Part shown: one piece after another, positions 8,160 through 15,914 of the stretch
Layout: each line of letters opens with the position of its first letter
Numbering within the stretch: the first letter of the stretch is position 1
Assembly (NCBI GenBank): GCA_003558435.1
Contig: PWLR01000032.1
Span: 1 to 57,632 of the forward strand
Origin: Nitriliruptoraceae bacterium
GTDB taxonomy: Bacteria; Actinomycetota; Nitriliruptoria; Nitriliruptorales; Nitriliruptoraceae
Direction: 5' to 3'
DNA: 57,632 nucleotides
The notes under the pieces: generated by a model
Seen by the model: the letters and a program-made list of their open reading frames with translations, nothing else
Database searches by the model: none
What the model was told of the DNA's origin: nothing
Program-made: the position numbers and the translations under genes

Positions 8160-8231
8160 CAGCGGTTGATGGTTGGATGGGTGCTCGCCGAGTGCGGTCG
8201 GCGCAAACGACGCGACGACCAGGAGGTCACG

Positions 8232-8774
8232 GTGAAGTGGCGACAGCAGGTGGAACAGCTCGGACCCGTCGCGGGTGGGCACGACCCGGCGTTGGAGCGC
8301 ATCGACGCGATCCTGGCCGGTGAGGAGGTTCGCGACGTGGTGATGGTGGTGCGCCGCGACGTCTGTGACGATGGTCACCTGCACGCCGACGTCAGCGTGT
8401 GGATGCTGACCGCGACCCGGCTGCTGAGCACCGAGGTCAACGACGCCCGCCACCTGCATGCCCCGACCCCCCACGACGGGACCGCCGTGCACACCGTCCA
8501 GGTGCCCCTGCGGGCGGTGGACGACGTCGTGCTCAACAGCTGGGTGGGGGAGGACGGCGACCCCGTGGCCCTGATCAGCGTCTCGCACCGCAGCGGGCGC
8601 GGTGGCGGGACCGTGGCCCAGCACGTGTGCGACGACCCGGAATGTCCGGAAGGCGACGGCTCCTTCTTGCTCGAGTCCTGGGACGAGGGCCTGGAGATCG
8701 TCGGCAACGGCGACGATGCCGCGACCTTCGTGCGGTTCGCCGGGGCGCTCGGGATGGCTGCCGCCAGCCGCTGA
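8232..8774 (+). CDS. DUF5998 family protein
   Basis: A 180-residue soluble protein matching the actinobacterial DUF5998 layout: an N-terminal helical part, a central strand-rich part (VRRDVCDDGHLHADVSVWML, then TATRLLSTEVND), and a C-terminal CDDPECPEGDGS motif followed by a helix ending at the C-terminus. The function of this family is unknown to me. The GTG at 8232 follows AGGAGGTCAC; the in-frame ATG at 8166 lacks a ribosome-binding site. The last 58 bases of this gene are also found, mutated, at 10106-10163. Confidence 0.75.
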   Translation: MKWRQQVEQLGPVAGGHDPALERIDAILAGEEVRDVVMVVRRDVCDDGHLHADVSVWMLTATRLLSTEVNDARHLHAPTPHDGTAVHTVQVPLRAVDDVVLNSWVGEDGDPVALISVSHRSGRGGGTVAQHVCDDPECPEGDGSFLLESWDEGLEIVGNGDDAATFVRFAGALGMAAASR

Positions 8775-8796
8775 GCCGACGCGGACGGTGGGCAGT

Positions 8797-8815
8797 GCGG
8801 GCCGTTACGGCCCGC
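8797..8815. terminator. Bidirectional terminator hairpin with a stop codon in the loop
   Basis: GCGGGCCG and CGGCCCGC form a perfect 8-bp stem around TTA. On the minus strand the loop reads TAA, which is the stop codon of the DUF6544/6920-like gene. It also lies 22 bases after the DUF5998 stop, so one hairpin can serve both convergent genes. Confidence 0.6.
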
Positions 8816-9623
8816 GCTGATGCAGGTAGCCGGCCACGTCGGCGTTGTAGAGCACGTCCTCGGTGGTCATCCGAGCCCACGGCGTCCCGTCGTCGATCCA
8901 GGTCACGTCGGTCTCCACCGGGAGCACATGGCCGTCCACCTCGCCCCAGGCGACGACCTCGTTGAGCCACAAGGTCTTGACCTCGGCCTGGTCGCCCTTG
9001 AAGCGCATCGATTCGAACGAACGAAGCAGGCCGGTCTCCGGGGCGAACCTGGCGACGAACGTCTCGTCGGTCTCACCGAACGGGACCCGGAGCAGCGCCG
9101 TGTCGTCGTCCACCGCCTCCCACCGGGTCCGGGGGTCGGTGAGCCAGACCGACGGCATCCAGATCGTCTCGGCCCACAGGGCCAGGTTGGCGCCCTGGTC
9201 GACCTGAGGGCCCTCGACGACCCCGAACGGCAACTCGAGTCGGCCCACCCCAGCCAGGAACGTCTCGTGCACGGTGAGCACCGGGACCCTGAAGACGGTG
9301 GCCTCGATGTGGTGGCGGTAGTCGTGCCCCGCGTCGTGGGTGAAGCGGAAGCGCACCGGCAACGTCAGACCGTTGACGCGCATGGTTCCCCGACCGGAGA
9401 TGATCGCCGAGGTGATCACCGGGATCTCGTCGCCGTAGAGCTCCCGGTAGAAGCGATCCACAGGTGCTGGTAGGCCGTCGGGCAGGGCGACGTGCGCCAC
9501 CGGGTCAGCATCGAGCGCGACCTCGCCCAACGGCCGGGGTGGGATCCGCAGCCCGACCCAGCCGAGCATCCCGAGCGTCACCAGGCCGGTGACGACGGCC
9601 GTGACGATCCGCAGACTCTTCAC
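8805..9623 (-). CDS. DUF6544/DUF6920-like membrane-anchored protein
   Basis: The 272-residue protein has an N-terminal membrane anchor or signal (residues about 3-25, LRIVTAVVTGLVTLGMLGWV). A Pro-rich link (DGLPAPVDRFYRELYG) and an all-beta region follow, with an LWAETIWMPSVWLTDPRTRW segment, FVARFAPETGLLRSFESMRF, and a C-terminal DVLYNADV. This pattern resembles a family I know as DUF6544 (also listed as DUF6920), whose function is unknown. The assignment is from memory of the pattern and only moderately sure. GTG start at 9623, chosen because GGAGGAGAGG lies just upstream and it gives a normal signal/anchor. Confidence 0.65.
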   Translation of the reverse strand: MKSLRIVTAVVTGLVTLGMLGWVGLRIPPRPLGEVALDADPVAHVALPDGLPAPVDRFYRELYGDEIPVITSAIISGRGTMRVNGLTLPVRFRFTHDAGHDYRHHIEATVFRVPVLTVHETFLAGVGRLELPFGVVEGPQVDQGANLALWAETIWMPSVWLTDPRTRWEAVDDDTALLRVPFGETDETFVARFAPETGLLRSFESMRFKGDQAEVKTLWLNEVVAWGEVDGHVLPVETDVTWIDDGTPWARMTTEDVLYNADVAGYLHQRGP

Positions 9624-9763
9624 GGGACCCTCTCCTCCTGCAACCGAGCGTGCCAAGCCACCACCATGCTCCCTGCAACGATCGGCCGTGGACAGGGCCG
9701 TGTGGCCTCCCCGGTGGGGCGGAGCTGCCCGCGTGACGGTGGGTGCTCGTCGCCGAGCTCGCG

Positions 9764-10110
9764 GGCAGCAGCCCGTCCCGGGTCAGCGAGCGAACGGCCT
9801 CCCGGACCCTGCTCGAAGGTCACGAACCGCCCCGTGGCCTGCACCCGCGAGGTCGGACGAGGGGCCGGCACCCAAACCCGGCAGACGACGTGATGCCACC
9901 GTCCCGTGGGCGTCTCGGCGCCGATGGCGGCCACCAGGCCCTCGATGTGGGCATGCCCGGAGACCTGGTCGATCTCCAGGACGGCATCGAGGTGTTCCGG
10001 GCCGAGGCTGATGCTCGGTTCCGGGGGAGGAGCGACCCCACCGACCACCGAGGTGCCGCCGCTCCACGGTTCGCACACCACCCCGGTGTCGCTGCGCCAG
10101 TCGAGGATGC
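9764..10110 (-). pseudogene. Internally deleted copy of the FAD-linked oxidase gene
   Basis: Three blocks match the intact oxidase gene at 11845-13497 in order and orientation: 9764-9862 to about 12593-12690, 9862-9939 to about 12763-12841, and 9939-10110 to about 12995-13167. Two internal stretches of about 75 and 150 bases are missing. Identity is high but not complete. An open frame still reads SGGTSVVGGV, then VLEIDQVSGHAHIEG joined directly to LVAAIGAETPTGRW, then RPTSRVQATGRFVTFEQ. The flavin-binding fold cannot be complete, so this is a remnant. It has no start region of its own. Confidence 0.85.
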
Positions 10111-10163
10111 CGCGATCTTCCTGCGGTTCGCCGGGTGCTCGGGATGGCGACGCCAGCCGTTGA
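10106..10163 (+). pseudogene. Copied tail of the DUF5998 gene
   Basis: This stretch matches 8716-8774, the end of the DUF5998 gene, including DAA-F-RFAG and the final stop region. Point changes and a one-base loss disrupt the frame. It joins the oxidase remnant at a shared GATGC, so the two fragments were brought together at very short homology. Confidence 0.75.
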
Positions 10164-10195
10164 CCTGGGTCAGGTTCGGCGGCGCGGCTACTCGG

Positions 10196-10891
10196 TCAGG
10201 GAGCTCCTTGGTTTCCGACGACCCCGCGCGCGACATCGCGCAGCTTGCGGTTCATGCGAGCGGAGCCCTCACGGAGCAAGGCGAACGCCTCGGCGTCATC
10301 GACACCGGTGCGCTCCATGATGATGCCCTTGGCCTGCCCGATGATGTCACGGGTCGCCATCGCCTCGATCAGCTGCTCTCGCTCCATGGCGGTACGGATC
10401 GCGACGGAAGCGAACGCCGCGAAGATCGCCGCGATGCTGCGGTCCGAGTCATCGAACGCATCCACCGCCGTGGCGTAGAGATCGAGCGCACCCAGCGCGT
10501 CGTCGCCGCTCTTGGTCAGTCGGATACCCAAGGCGCTGCGGACGTCGGTGTGTTCGACCACGGCCGCCGAGAACCGGGGCCAGCGCGGTTCGGTCGAGAG
10601 GTCGCCGGTCTCGAACACCTCGCGATCCTGGTAGGTCGCGTCCACGCAGGGACCTTCCCCGGTGGTGTCCTGGACGCGCTGGATGACGGCCGGCACCTCG
10701 TCGCTCTGGGCCGGTGTCTGCAAACGGCCGTCGACAAGGAGGGTGATCCCGGCGTGGTCGCACCCGTCGATAGTCGTCACCGCGAGATCGACGATCCTCT
10801 GCAGGGTGTCCTGCTTGTCGCGGGTGGTGAGAAGTTCGCCGGCGATGACGGTGAACGCTTCCGCCAGCCGGTACTGCTCCGGGACCGTCAT
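10196..10891 (-). CDS. GAF-ANTAR transcription antitermination regulator
   Basis: The 231-residue protein has a GAF domain at about 15-160 (LQRIVDLAVTTIDGCDHAGI, DTTGEGPCVDATYQ, SALGIRLTKSGDDALGALDL). A C-terminal ANTAR domain at about 165-220 reads AMATRDIIGQAKGIIMERTG, then AFALLREGSARMNRKLRDVA. ANTAR proteins bind paired-hexanucleotide RNA hairpins to prevent termination; the GAF domain senses an unknown signal. The ATG start lies in the intergenic region shared with the divergent Rho_N gene. I did not identify its RNA target in this window. Confidence 0.9.
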   Translation of the reverse strand: MTVPEQYRLAEAFTVIAGELLTTRDKQDTLQRIVDLAVTTIDGCDHAGITLLVDGRLQTPAQSDEVPAVIQRVQDTTGEGPCVDATYQDREVFETGDLSTEPRWPRFSAAVVEHTDVRSALGIRLTKSGDDALGALDLYATAVDAFDDSDRSIAAIFAAFASVAIRTAMEREQLIEAMATRDIIGQAKGIIMERTGVDDAEAFALLREGSARMNRKLRDVARGVVGNQGAP

Positions 10892-11015
10892 GCATGACTC
10901 CCCAGGTCGTGGATGGCGTGGATGCTATGCGGCACGGGCGGTCTCGGGCATGGCGTATGGACGGTGTCGGCCCCGGCGCCCTGACCGACAATGCAGGTGG
11001 TATCCGGGCCCGAGT

Positions 11016-11033
11016 ACGTCCGAGTACGGACGT
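11016..11033. promoter_or_regulatory. Inverted repeat upstream of the Rho_N gene
   Basis: ACGTCCG and CGGACGT are perfect 7-bp arms around AGTA, 20 bases before the ATG of the next gene. Overlapping it is a direct repeat, CGAGTACG at 11011 and 11021. It may be an operator in the 161-bp region between this gene and GAF-ANTAR, or a hairpin in the 5' leader. Confidence 0.35.
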
Positions 11034-11052
11034 CAGATATGGAGGGAGAGCC

Positions 11053-11799
11053 ATGGCACCCCGAGGATTCAAGAGACGCGAGACCACCGAAGCGCCCGAC
11101 CCCGCTGAGCAGCAGACGACCGATGCCCTTCAGCAAGCTCAAGACGCGGTCGGTCGGGTCGAGGACGAGGCCCGGGAGGTCGGCGGCCGCGCGATGCTGC
11201 GTGAGGCGCCCTATGCGGGGATCGGTCTCGGTCACGTCGTCACCGAAACGGTGCGCCATCTCGATGCCAGCTCGCTGCCCGAACGCCTGCGCCGTACCCC
11301 CGGCGCGGTCGCTTCGAAGGTGGGTGACCTGGGCAGCAACGTGAAGGTCAGCTACCTCGCCTTGGCGGCCCGTGGCCGGGCCGTTCGTCTGTCCTCGGCC
11401 GGCGACGAGCTGACCGGGGAGGTGCAGCGACAAACGAAGGCCGTCGTGGATCTGACCACCGACACCGCAACGGCCAGCCGTGAGGTCGCTACGGACGTCG
11501 CCACGGGGGCAGCGGATCAGGCCGGCGATACCGCCGCGGCCACGGGCGGGAACGTCAAGGGCGTGGTGGGCAAGCTGACGGGGGTGTCGCCCCGCAGTAC
11601 GACATCCGCCGGCGAGCAGGACGAGGATGCCGCCGGTCCGACGCCGCCGCGATCCGAGGGCGCTGCGGACACCGGTACGGGCCCCCTCGAGAAGCGCACG
11701 GTCGCACAGTTGCGCGAGCGCGCGGGCGAACTCGGCATCGAGGGACGAGCGGGCATGAGGAAGGAGGAACTGATCCGAGCGATCCGGGACGCGACGTAG
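11053..11799 (+). CDS. Protein with C-terminal Rho_N (SAP-like) domain
   Basis: A 248-residue protein. Residues 1-150 are polar and helix-forming. A low-complexity stretch rich in Ala, Thr, Gly and Asp follows (about 150-205). The last 40 residues read EKRTVAQLRERAGELGI, then GRAGMRKEELIRAIRD, the pattern of the Rho-factor N-terminal/SAP-like domain that binds nucleic acid. The ATG is preceded by GGAGGGAGAG. The N-terminal half resembles membrane- or surface-associated helical actinobacterial proteins only in composition. A DNA- or RNA-binding role is inferred from the domain. Confidence 0.7.
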   Translation: MAPRGFKRRETTEAPDPAEQQTTDALQQAQDAVGRVEDEAREVGGRAMLREAPYAGIGLGHVVTETVRHLDASSLPERLRRTPGAVASKVGDLGSNVKVSYLALAARGRAVRLSSAGDELTGEVQRQTKAVVDLTTDTATASREVATDVATGAADQAGDTAAATGGNVKGVVGKLTGVSPRSTTSAGEQDEDAAGPTPPRSEGAADTGTGPLEKRTVAQLRERAGELGIEGRAGMRKEELIRAIRDAT

Positions 11800-11844
11800 C
11801 GCACGAACTCGACAGGACGGCTCTGCTCGGCGGCGCCCTCCTGT

Positions 11845-13497
11845 TCAGGCGTTGGACCGCGGCCCCACCGCGGCGTCGGTGAGCACACCCGGGTTGAGGA
11901 TCCCGGCCGGATCGAGTTCCGAACGGGCGGCCCGCAGGGCCCGTGCGAAGGGGTCCGGTCGCTGGCGGTCGTACCAGGTCCGGTGGTCGCGACCGACCGC
12001 ATGATGGTGGGTGATGGTCGCCGAGGCGGCGTCGATGACCTCGCTGACGGCCACCTTGACCTCGTCCCACGCGGCCGCCTGGGCCCGGCCGACGGCGGGC
12101 CCGGGGCGACCCGTGGTCCGCGGTCCCGGAGCGATGACGGTGAGGTAGGGCGCAACGCCGTCGGGATAGGCGTGGGTGGTGCGTACCGACACCACCGCGC
12201 CACCACAGACCTCGGTCGCGGCCCGCTGCGCGGTCTCGCGCAACGTGGCCACCAGTTCGTGCGCGCGGTCCCAGGTACACGCGGTCTCGAAGGTCTCGGC
12301 GATCCCGCCCAGGCGGGCGACGGCATCACGCAGGTAGGGGCCCCGCAGGAACGCCTCACGCCAGGCTCCGGCGCCACCGGTCGCGGTCCCGGTGGCGTCG
12401 CCACGGCGCGCGGTCGGCCCGTCCACCACCTCGCCGCCCTGGCCTCGGATCAGCTCCAGAGCATGATTGGTCTCCGCGGTCAGGTCCCGTTCGGGGGCCT
12501 CGAACCCGAGCAGCAACAGCGTGTGCGTGCAGTCGGGGGGTGCGGCCCCCGCGAGCGTGGCCTCCACCGGGTCGAGCAGGCGACAGTTCGCCGGCAGCAG
12601 CCCGTCCCGGGTCAGCGCGCGAACGGCATCCAGGCCCTGATCGAAGGTCACGAACCGCGCCGTGGCCTGCACCCGCGAAGTCGGGCGGGGCTGGACACGG
12701 ACCCACGCGTCGGTGATCACCCCGAGCGTGCCCTCGGATCCGAGCAACCAACGGTCGGGCGAGGGACCGGCACCGGAACCCGGCAGACGACGCGATGCCC
12801 ACCGCCCCGTGGGCGTCTCGGCGCCGATGGCGGCCACCAGGTCATCGATGTGGGTCGGCCCGGTCGCGAAATGCCCACCGGCCCGGGTCGCGATCCATCC
12901 ACCGAGCGTGGAGAACTCCCAGGACTGGGGGAAGTGGCGGAAGGTCAATCCGACGTCGGCCAACCGGGCCTCGATGGCCGGACCCATGGCGCCACCCTCG
13001 ATGTGGGCATGCCCGGAGACCTGGTCGATCTCCAGGACGGCATCGAGGCGTTCCAGGTCGAGGCTGATGCTCGGTTCCGAGGGAGGGGTGACCCCGCCCA
13101 CCACCGAGGTTCCGCCGCCCCACGGCACGCACACGACCCCGGCGTCGCTGCACCAGTCGAGGATGCGCGCCACGTCGTCACGATGCCGCGGCCGAACCAC
13201 CAGGTCGGGTGGTCGTGGCACGTCGCCGTGCAGCGCGCGAACGACCTCGCGGAAGGACGCGCCGTGGCCGTGGCGGAGCCGATCGACGGCGTCCCGGCTC
13301 GCCAGATCGGCGAGCGCTTCCGGCAGTTGCACCCGGGGCGCTGGGAGCGCCACCCCGGTCGGATCCACCGGATCGACGGGCGAGGACGCCTCGACCTCGA
13401 ACCGGTGGGCGAGCATCCCCCCGATCCCCGCCAACGCTTCGCCCTCGTAGGCGGCCTCCTCGAGGCCCCAGCCCCACCAGCTGCGTGCGCCCGTCAT
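11845..13497 (-). CDS. FAD-linked oxidase, alkylglycerone-phosphate synthase-like
   Basis: A 550-residue flavoprotein. The N-terminus has a SWWGWGLEEAAYEGE signature. A PCMH-type FAD-binding domain follows (PWGGGTSVVGG, FRHFPQSWEFSTLGGWIATR, LLGSEGTLGVITDAWVRVQP), then a C-terminal cap domain with HHHAVGRDHRTWY, matching the His-rich active-site loop of alkyldihydroxyacetonephosphate synthases, and the closing LDPAGILNPG. The substrate may be an acyl-DHAP or a 2-hydroxy acid. The ATG at 13497 overlaps the M20 peptidase stop as ATGA, so the two are translationally coupled. Parts of this gene were copied, with deletions, to 9764-10110. Confidence 0.85.
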   Translation of the reverse strand: MTGARSWWGWGLEEAAYEGEALAGIGGMLAHRFEVEASSPVDPVDPTGVALPAPRVQLPEALADLASRDAVDRLRHGHGASFREVVRALHGDVPRPPDLVVRPRHRDDVARILDWCSDAGVVCVPWGGGTSVVGGVTPPSEPSISLDLERLDAVLEIDQVSGHAHIEGGAMGPAIEARLADVGLTFRHFPQSWEFSTLGGWIATRAGGHFATGPTHIDDLVAAIGAETPTGRWASRRLPGSGAGPSPDRWLLGSEGTLGVITDAWVRVQPRPTSRVQATARFVTFDQGLDAVRALTRDGLLPANCRLLDPVEATLAGAAPPDCTHTLLLLGFEAPERDLTAETNHALELIRGQGGEVVDGPTARRGDATGTATGGAGAWREAFLRGPYLRDAVARLGGIAETFETACTWDRAHELVATLRETAQRAATEVCGGAVVSVRTTHAYPDGVAPYLTVIAPGPRTTGRPGPAVGRAQAAAWDEVKVAVSEVIDAASATITHHHAVGRDHRTWYDRQRPDPFARALRAARSELDPAGILNPGVLTDAAVGPRSNA

Positions 13498-14894
13498 CCC
13501 GGGAGCCCATCGACCACATCGACCCACAGCTGGGCGGACAACCCCAGCGACGCCGGGTCGATGCGTTCGTCGTGGCCGTGGAACCGGCTGGCGAACAGCG
13601 GCAGCGTCATCGCCGAGCTGAACATCCCGGCGCCGTAGGCGGGCACCCCGCGCATGCGGAAGAACGATGCGTCGGTCCCGCCCACCGTCATCCACGGCAC
13701 CACCTCGGTCCCCGGGTGCACGGCCGCCGCACGGCGACGGAGCAGATCGAACATCGGGGTGTCGAGCGGCGACGAGGTGGCCGGCCGACCCTCGACGATC
13801 AACGACAGTTCGACCCGGTCGGCCAGCTCGCCGAGCGCTTCGGAGAGCATCGCGTCGACGTCGTCGTCGGTGATGCCCGGCAGGGTCCGGATGTCGACGT
13901 CCAGTTCGACCTTGTCGGGGACCGTGTTGGCCTTGGTCCCCCCGTGGATGACGTTCGGGCTGAAGGTCGTGTGCGTGACCGCGTGGCAGTAGCGGGCCAC
14001 GGTCGTGTCCATGCCGGCGAACGCGTCCCGGAGCCGACCGGGGTCGAGCAACATCTCGTGCATCTCCGCGGCGACGGGCAGACCCTCGACCCACGCCCGC
14101 CAGTGCTCGTGGACCTGCGCGGTCGGTTCGAAGGCGGTCAGCCGACGGACGATCTCCGCCGCGGTCACCACGGCGTTGTCCGATCCCCACGGCATCGAGC
14201 CGTGGCTGGGGGTCCCGCGGATGGTCAGACGCCGCCAGGCGATGCCCTTCTCCGCGGTCGCCATGACGATCCGGGGTCCGGCGGGACCGGGACTCGGGAT
14301 GCCCCCCGATTCCGTGAGCACGTAGTCGCACGCCACGTCGTCCCACGCGTTGTCGGTGATCCAACGGGCGCCCCAGGTCCCGCCCGCCTCCTCGTCGGCG
14401 ACCCCCAGGAACTTCACGGTCGACCGCGGGGGCGTGGGCCGGTCCGCGAGGTGGCGGACCGCGACCGCCATCGAAGAGGTCAGGTTCAGCATGTCGACCG
14501 CGCCACGGCCCCAGACCTCGCCGTCGATCAGTTCGCCACCGAACGGGTCTTCACGCCACTCGTCCGCGCTCACCGGGACCACGTCGAGGTGGCCGAGCAG
14601 CAGCACGGTGGGCGCGTGCGGATCCGAGCCCTCCACGGTGGTCAGCACGCTCCGCCGACCCGGCAGGGGTTCGTAGTGCTGACGGTGCAGGTCGCCGAGC
14701 AGGTCGTCGATCACGTCGACGTTCCGGACCTCCTGGCCGGAGATGGGTGTGCCGTCGTTGACACAGGCGTTGCGGATCATCGCCTGCAGGACCTCGACGG
14801 TCGGTCCCGTCAGCGCGGGTTCCGGACCGGATCCATGCTGGGCTGGCTGGCCGGGTCGCTGGTCGGCTAGCTGGTCGAACCTCTGGGCACTCAC
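13494..14894 (-). CDS. M20 family metallopeptidase
   Basis: A 466-residue cytosolic dinuclear zinc hydrolase. Metal ligands are visible in LLLGHLDVVPVS (His, Asp), WGRGAVDMLN (bridging Asp), DEEAGG (catalytic Glu/ligand) and a C-terminal GGTDASFFRMRG region. The dimerisation domain lies between about residues 210 and 330. The family includes carboxypeptidases, aminoacylases and succinyl-diaminopimelate desuccinylase; the sequence resembles generic M20/dipeptidase-type members and I cannot fix the substrate. The start is ambiguous, because the first 25 residues are low complexity. First gene of a two-gene unit with the flavoprotein. Confidence 0.87.
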   Translation of the reverse strand: MSAQRFDQLADQRPGQPAQHGSGPEPALTGPTVEVLQAMIRNACVNDGTPISGQEVRNVDVIDDLLGDLHRQHYEPLPGRRSVLTTVEGSDPHAPTVLLLGHLDVVPVSADEWREDPFGGELIDGEVWGRGAVDMLNLTSSMAVAVRHLADRPTPPRSTVKFLGVADEEAGGTWGARWITDNAWDDVACDYVLTESGGIPSPGPAGPRIVMATAEKGIAWRRLTIRGTPSHGSMPWGSDNAVVTAAEIVRRLTAFEPTAQVHEHWRAWVEGLPVAAEMHEMLLDPGRLRDAFAGMDTTVARYCHAVTHTTFSPNVIHGGTKANTVPDKVELDVDIRTLPGITDDDVDAMLSEALGELADRVELSLIVEGRPATSSPLDTPMFDLLRRRAAAVHPGTEVVPWMTVGGTDASFFRMRGVPAYGAGMFSSAMTLPLFASRFHGHDERIDPASLGLSAQLWVDVVDGLPG

Positions 14895-14916
14895 GTCTCG
14901 GATCCCTCCCGCCGGC

Positions 14917-15408
14917 TCAACGACCGAGGACCGCCTCGAGGCCCCACGAGACCAAGGAGACCACCAGAGCGGCCAGGAACGTCCATCCGAACCCGTCGGT
15001 GGTCAGACCGAGGTCGAGCGCCTCGGAGATCGCGACCACGATCGCCAGGGAGATCGCGTTGATGACCAGCAGGAACAACCCCAGGGTCAACAGGATCGCA
15101 GGAAGCGCCAAGACGGTGATGATCGGCCTGATGACCACGTTGACGATACCGAGGATCAACGCGATGCCGAGGAAGGCCGGGATGGTTCCGGCGTCGAAAT
15201 CGAACCGGAACCCGTCCAGGATCGTGACCGCGACCCACAGGGCCGCCGCGTTGACCAGGACCTTGATGATGATGCCCAACCCGAACTCCTCTGCGTCTGC
15301 GGCCGCCCCGGCCGGTCGTGGTTCTCCCGGGGCCTCGCCGTCGGATGACCGTGTCGAACGACCCGTCACGCTAGCGGTGCGAACGAGAGGTGGCTGACGG
15401 TCGGCCAC
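14917..15408 (-). CDS. Phage holin family 4 (YvlD-like) membrane protein
   Basis: After a disordered N-terminal stretch of about 40 residues, four TM segments follow: IIIKVLVNAAALWVAVTIL, AFLGIALILGIVNVVIRPII, ALPAILLTLGLFLLVINAIS and GWTFLAALVVSLVSWGLEAV. The NVVIRPI and LTLGLF signatures place it in the holin 4_2/YvlD family of small actinobacterial membrane proteins, which is not itself evidence of a prophage. GTG at 15408 or a later GTG near 15369 could be the start; neither has a convincing ribosome-binding site. It ends 22 bases before the M20 gene and may be in the same operon. Confidence 0.8.
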   Translation of the reverse strand: MADRQPPLVRTASVTGRSTRSSDGEAPGEPRPAGAAADAEEFGLGIIIKVLVNAAALWVAVTILDGFRFDFDAGTIPAFLGIALILGIVNVVIRPIITVLALPAILLTLGLFLLVINAISLAIVVAISEALDLGLTTDGFGWTFLAALVVSLVSWGLEAVLGR

Positions 15409-15494
15409 ATCCGTCGATCGTCGCCACGACCCACCGTGGCGTGCGACGCTGCACGTCCGGAACCAACCGTCTGATCCCGACGCGAGGAGGAACG

Positions 15495-15902
15495 GTGGCC
15501 ATCACCCACATCGACATCGGCCGTGAGTTCCCGGTCCCGGCCTCCGCCGCGTGGCGCCTGTTGGCGGACACCCGCCTCTGGACCAGCTGGGGCCCGACCA
15601 TCTCGGACGTCGACCTCGACCCGCCCGTGATCCGGACGGGCGCTCGCGGACGCGTCCGCACCTCGGTCGGTGCCTGGCTGCCGTTCGAGATCACCGAGGT
15701 CGTGCCCGGAACGCGCTGGTCCTGGAAGGTCATGGGGGTTCCGGCGACCGGCCACCGCGTCGAGGTGACCCCGACCGGATCCCGTGTGGTGTTCGAGGTG
15801 CCCACCGTGGTCGCCCCCTACGCGGTGGTCTGTCGCCTGGCACTGCGACGCATGGCCCGCCTGCTGACCTCCGGATCCGGGCCGGCACCGCCCGCGAGGT
15901 AG
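15495..15902 (+). CDS. SRPBCC (START-like) family protein
   Basis: A 135-residue protein beginning ITHIDIGREFPVPASAAW, followed by WTSWGPTISDVDLDPP, FEITEVVPGTRWSWKVMGV and a C-terminal amphipathic helix. This is the polyketide-cyclase/START helix-grip pattern, which binds a hydrophobic ligand; the ligand is unknown. GTG at 15495 follows GAGGAGGAACG. It lies 12 bases before hrpB on the same strand, so the two are probably cotranscribed. Confidence 0.78.
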   Translation: MAITHIDIGREFPVPASAAWRLLADTRLWTSWGPTISDVDLDPPVIRTGARGRVRTSVGAWLPFEITEVVPGTRWSWKVMGVPATGHRVEVTPTGSRVVFEVPTVVAPYAVVCRLALRRMARLLTSGSGPAPPAR

Positions 15903-15914
15903 CGTCCGCCCCCC

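Noticed and set aside
9620-10081. Open frame of 153 residues on the minus strand as a real gene
   Set aside because: It is a deleted copy of the oxidase gene; the flavin domain is incomplete and there is no start region.
14917-15408. Holin family protein as a sign of a prophage
   Set aside because: The YvlD/holin 4 family is widespread in chromosomes and no phage structural, integrase or lysis gene is present.
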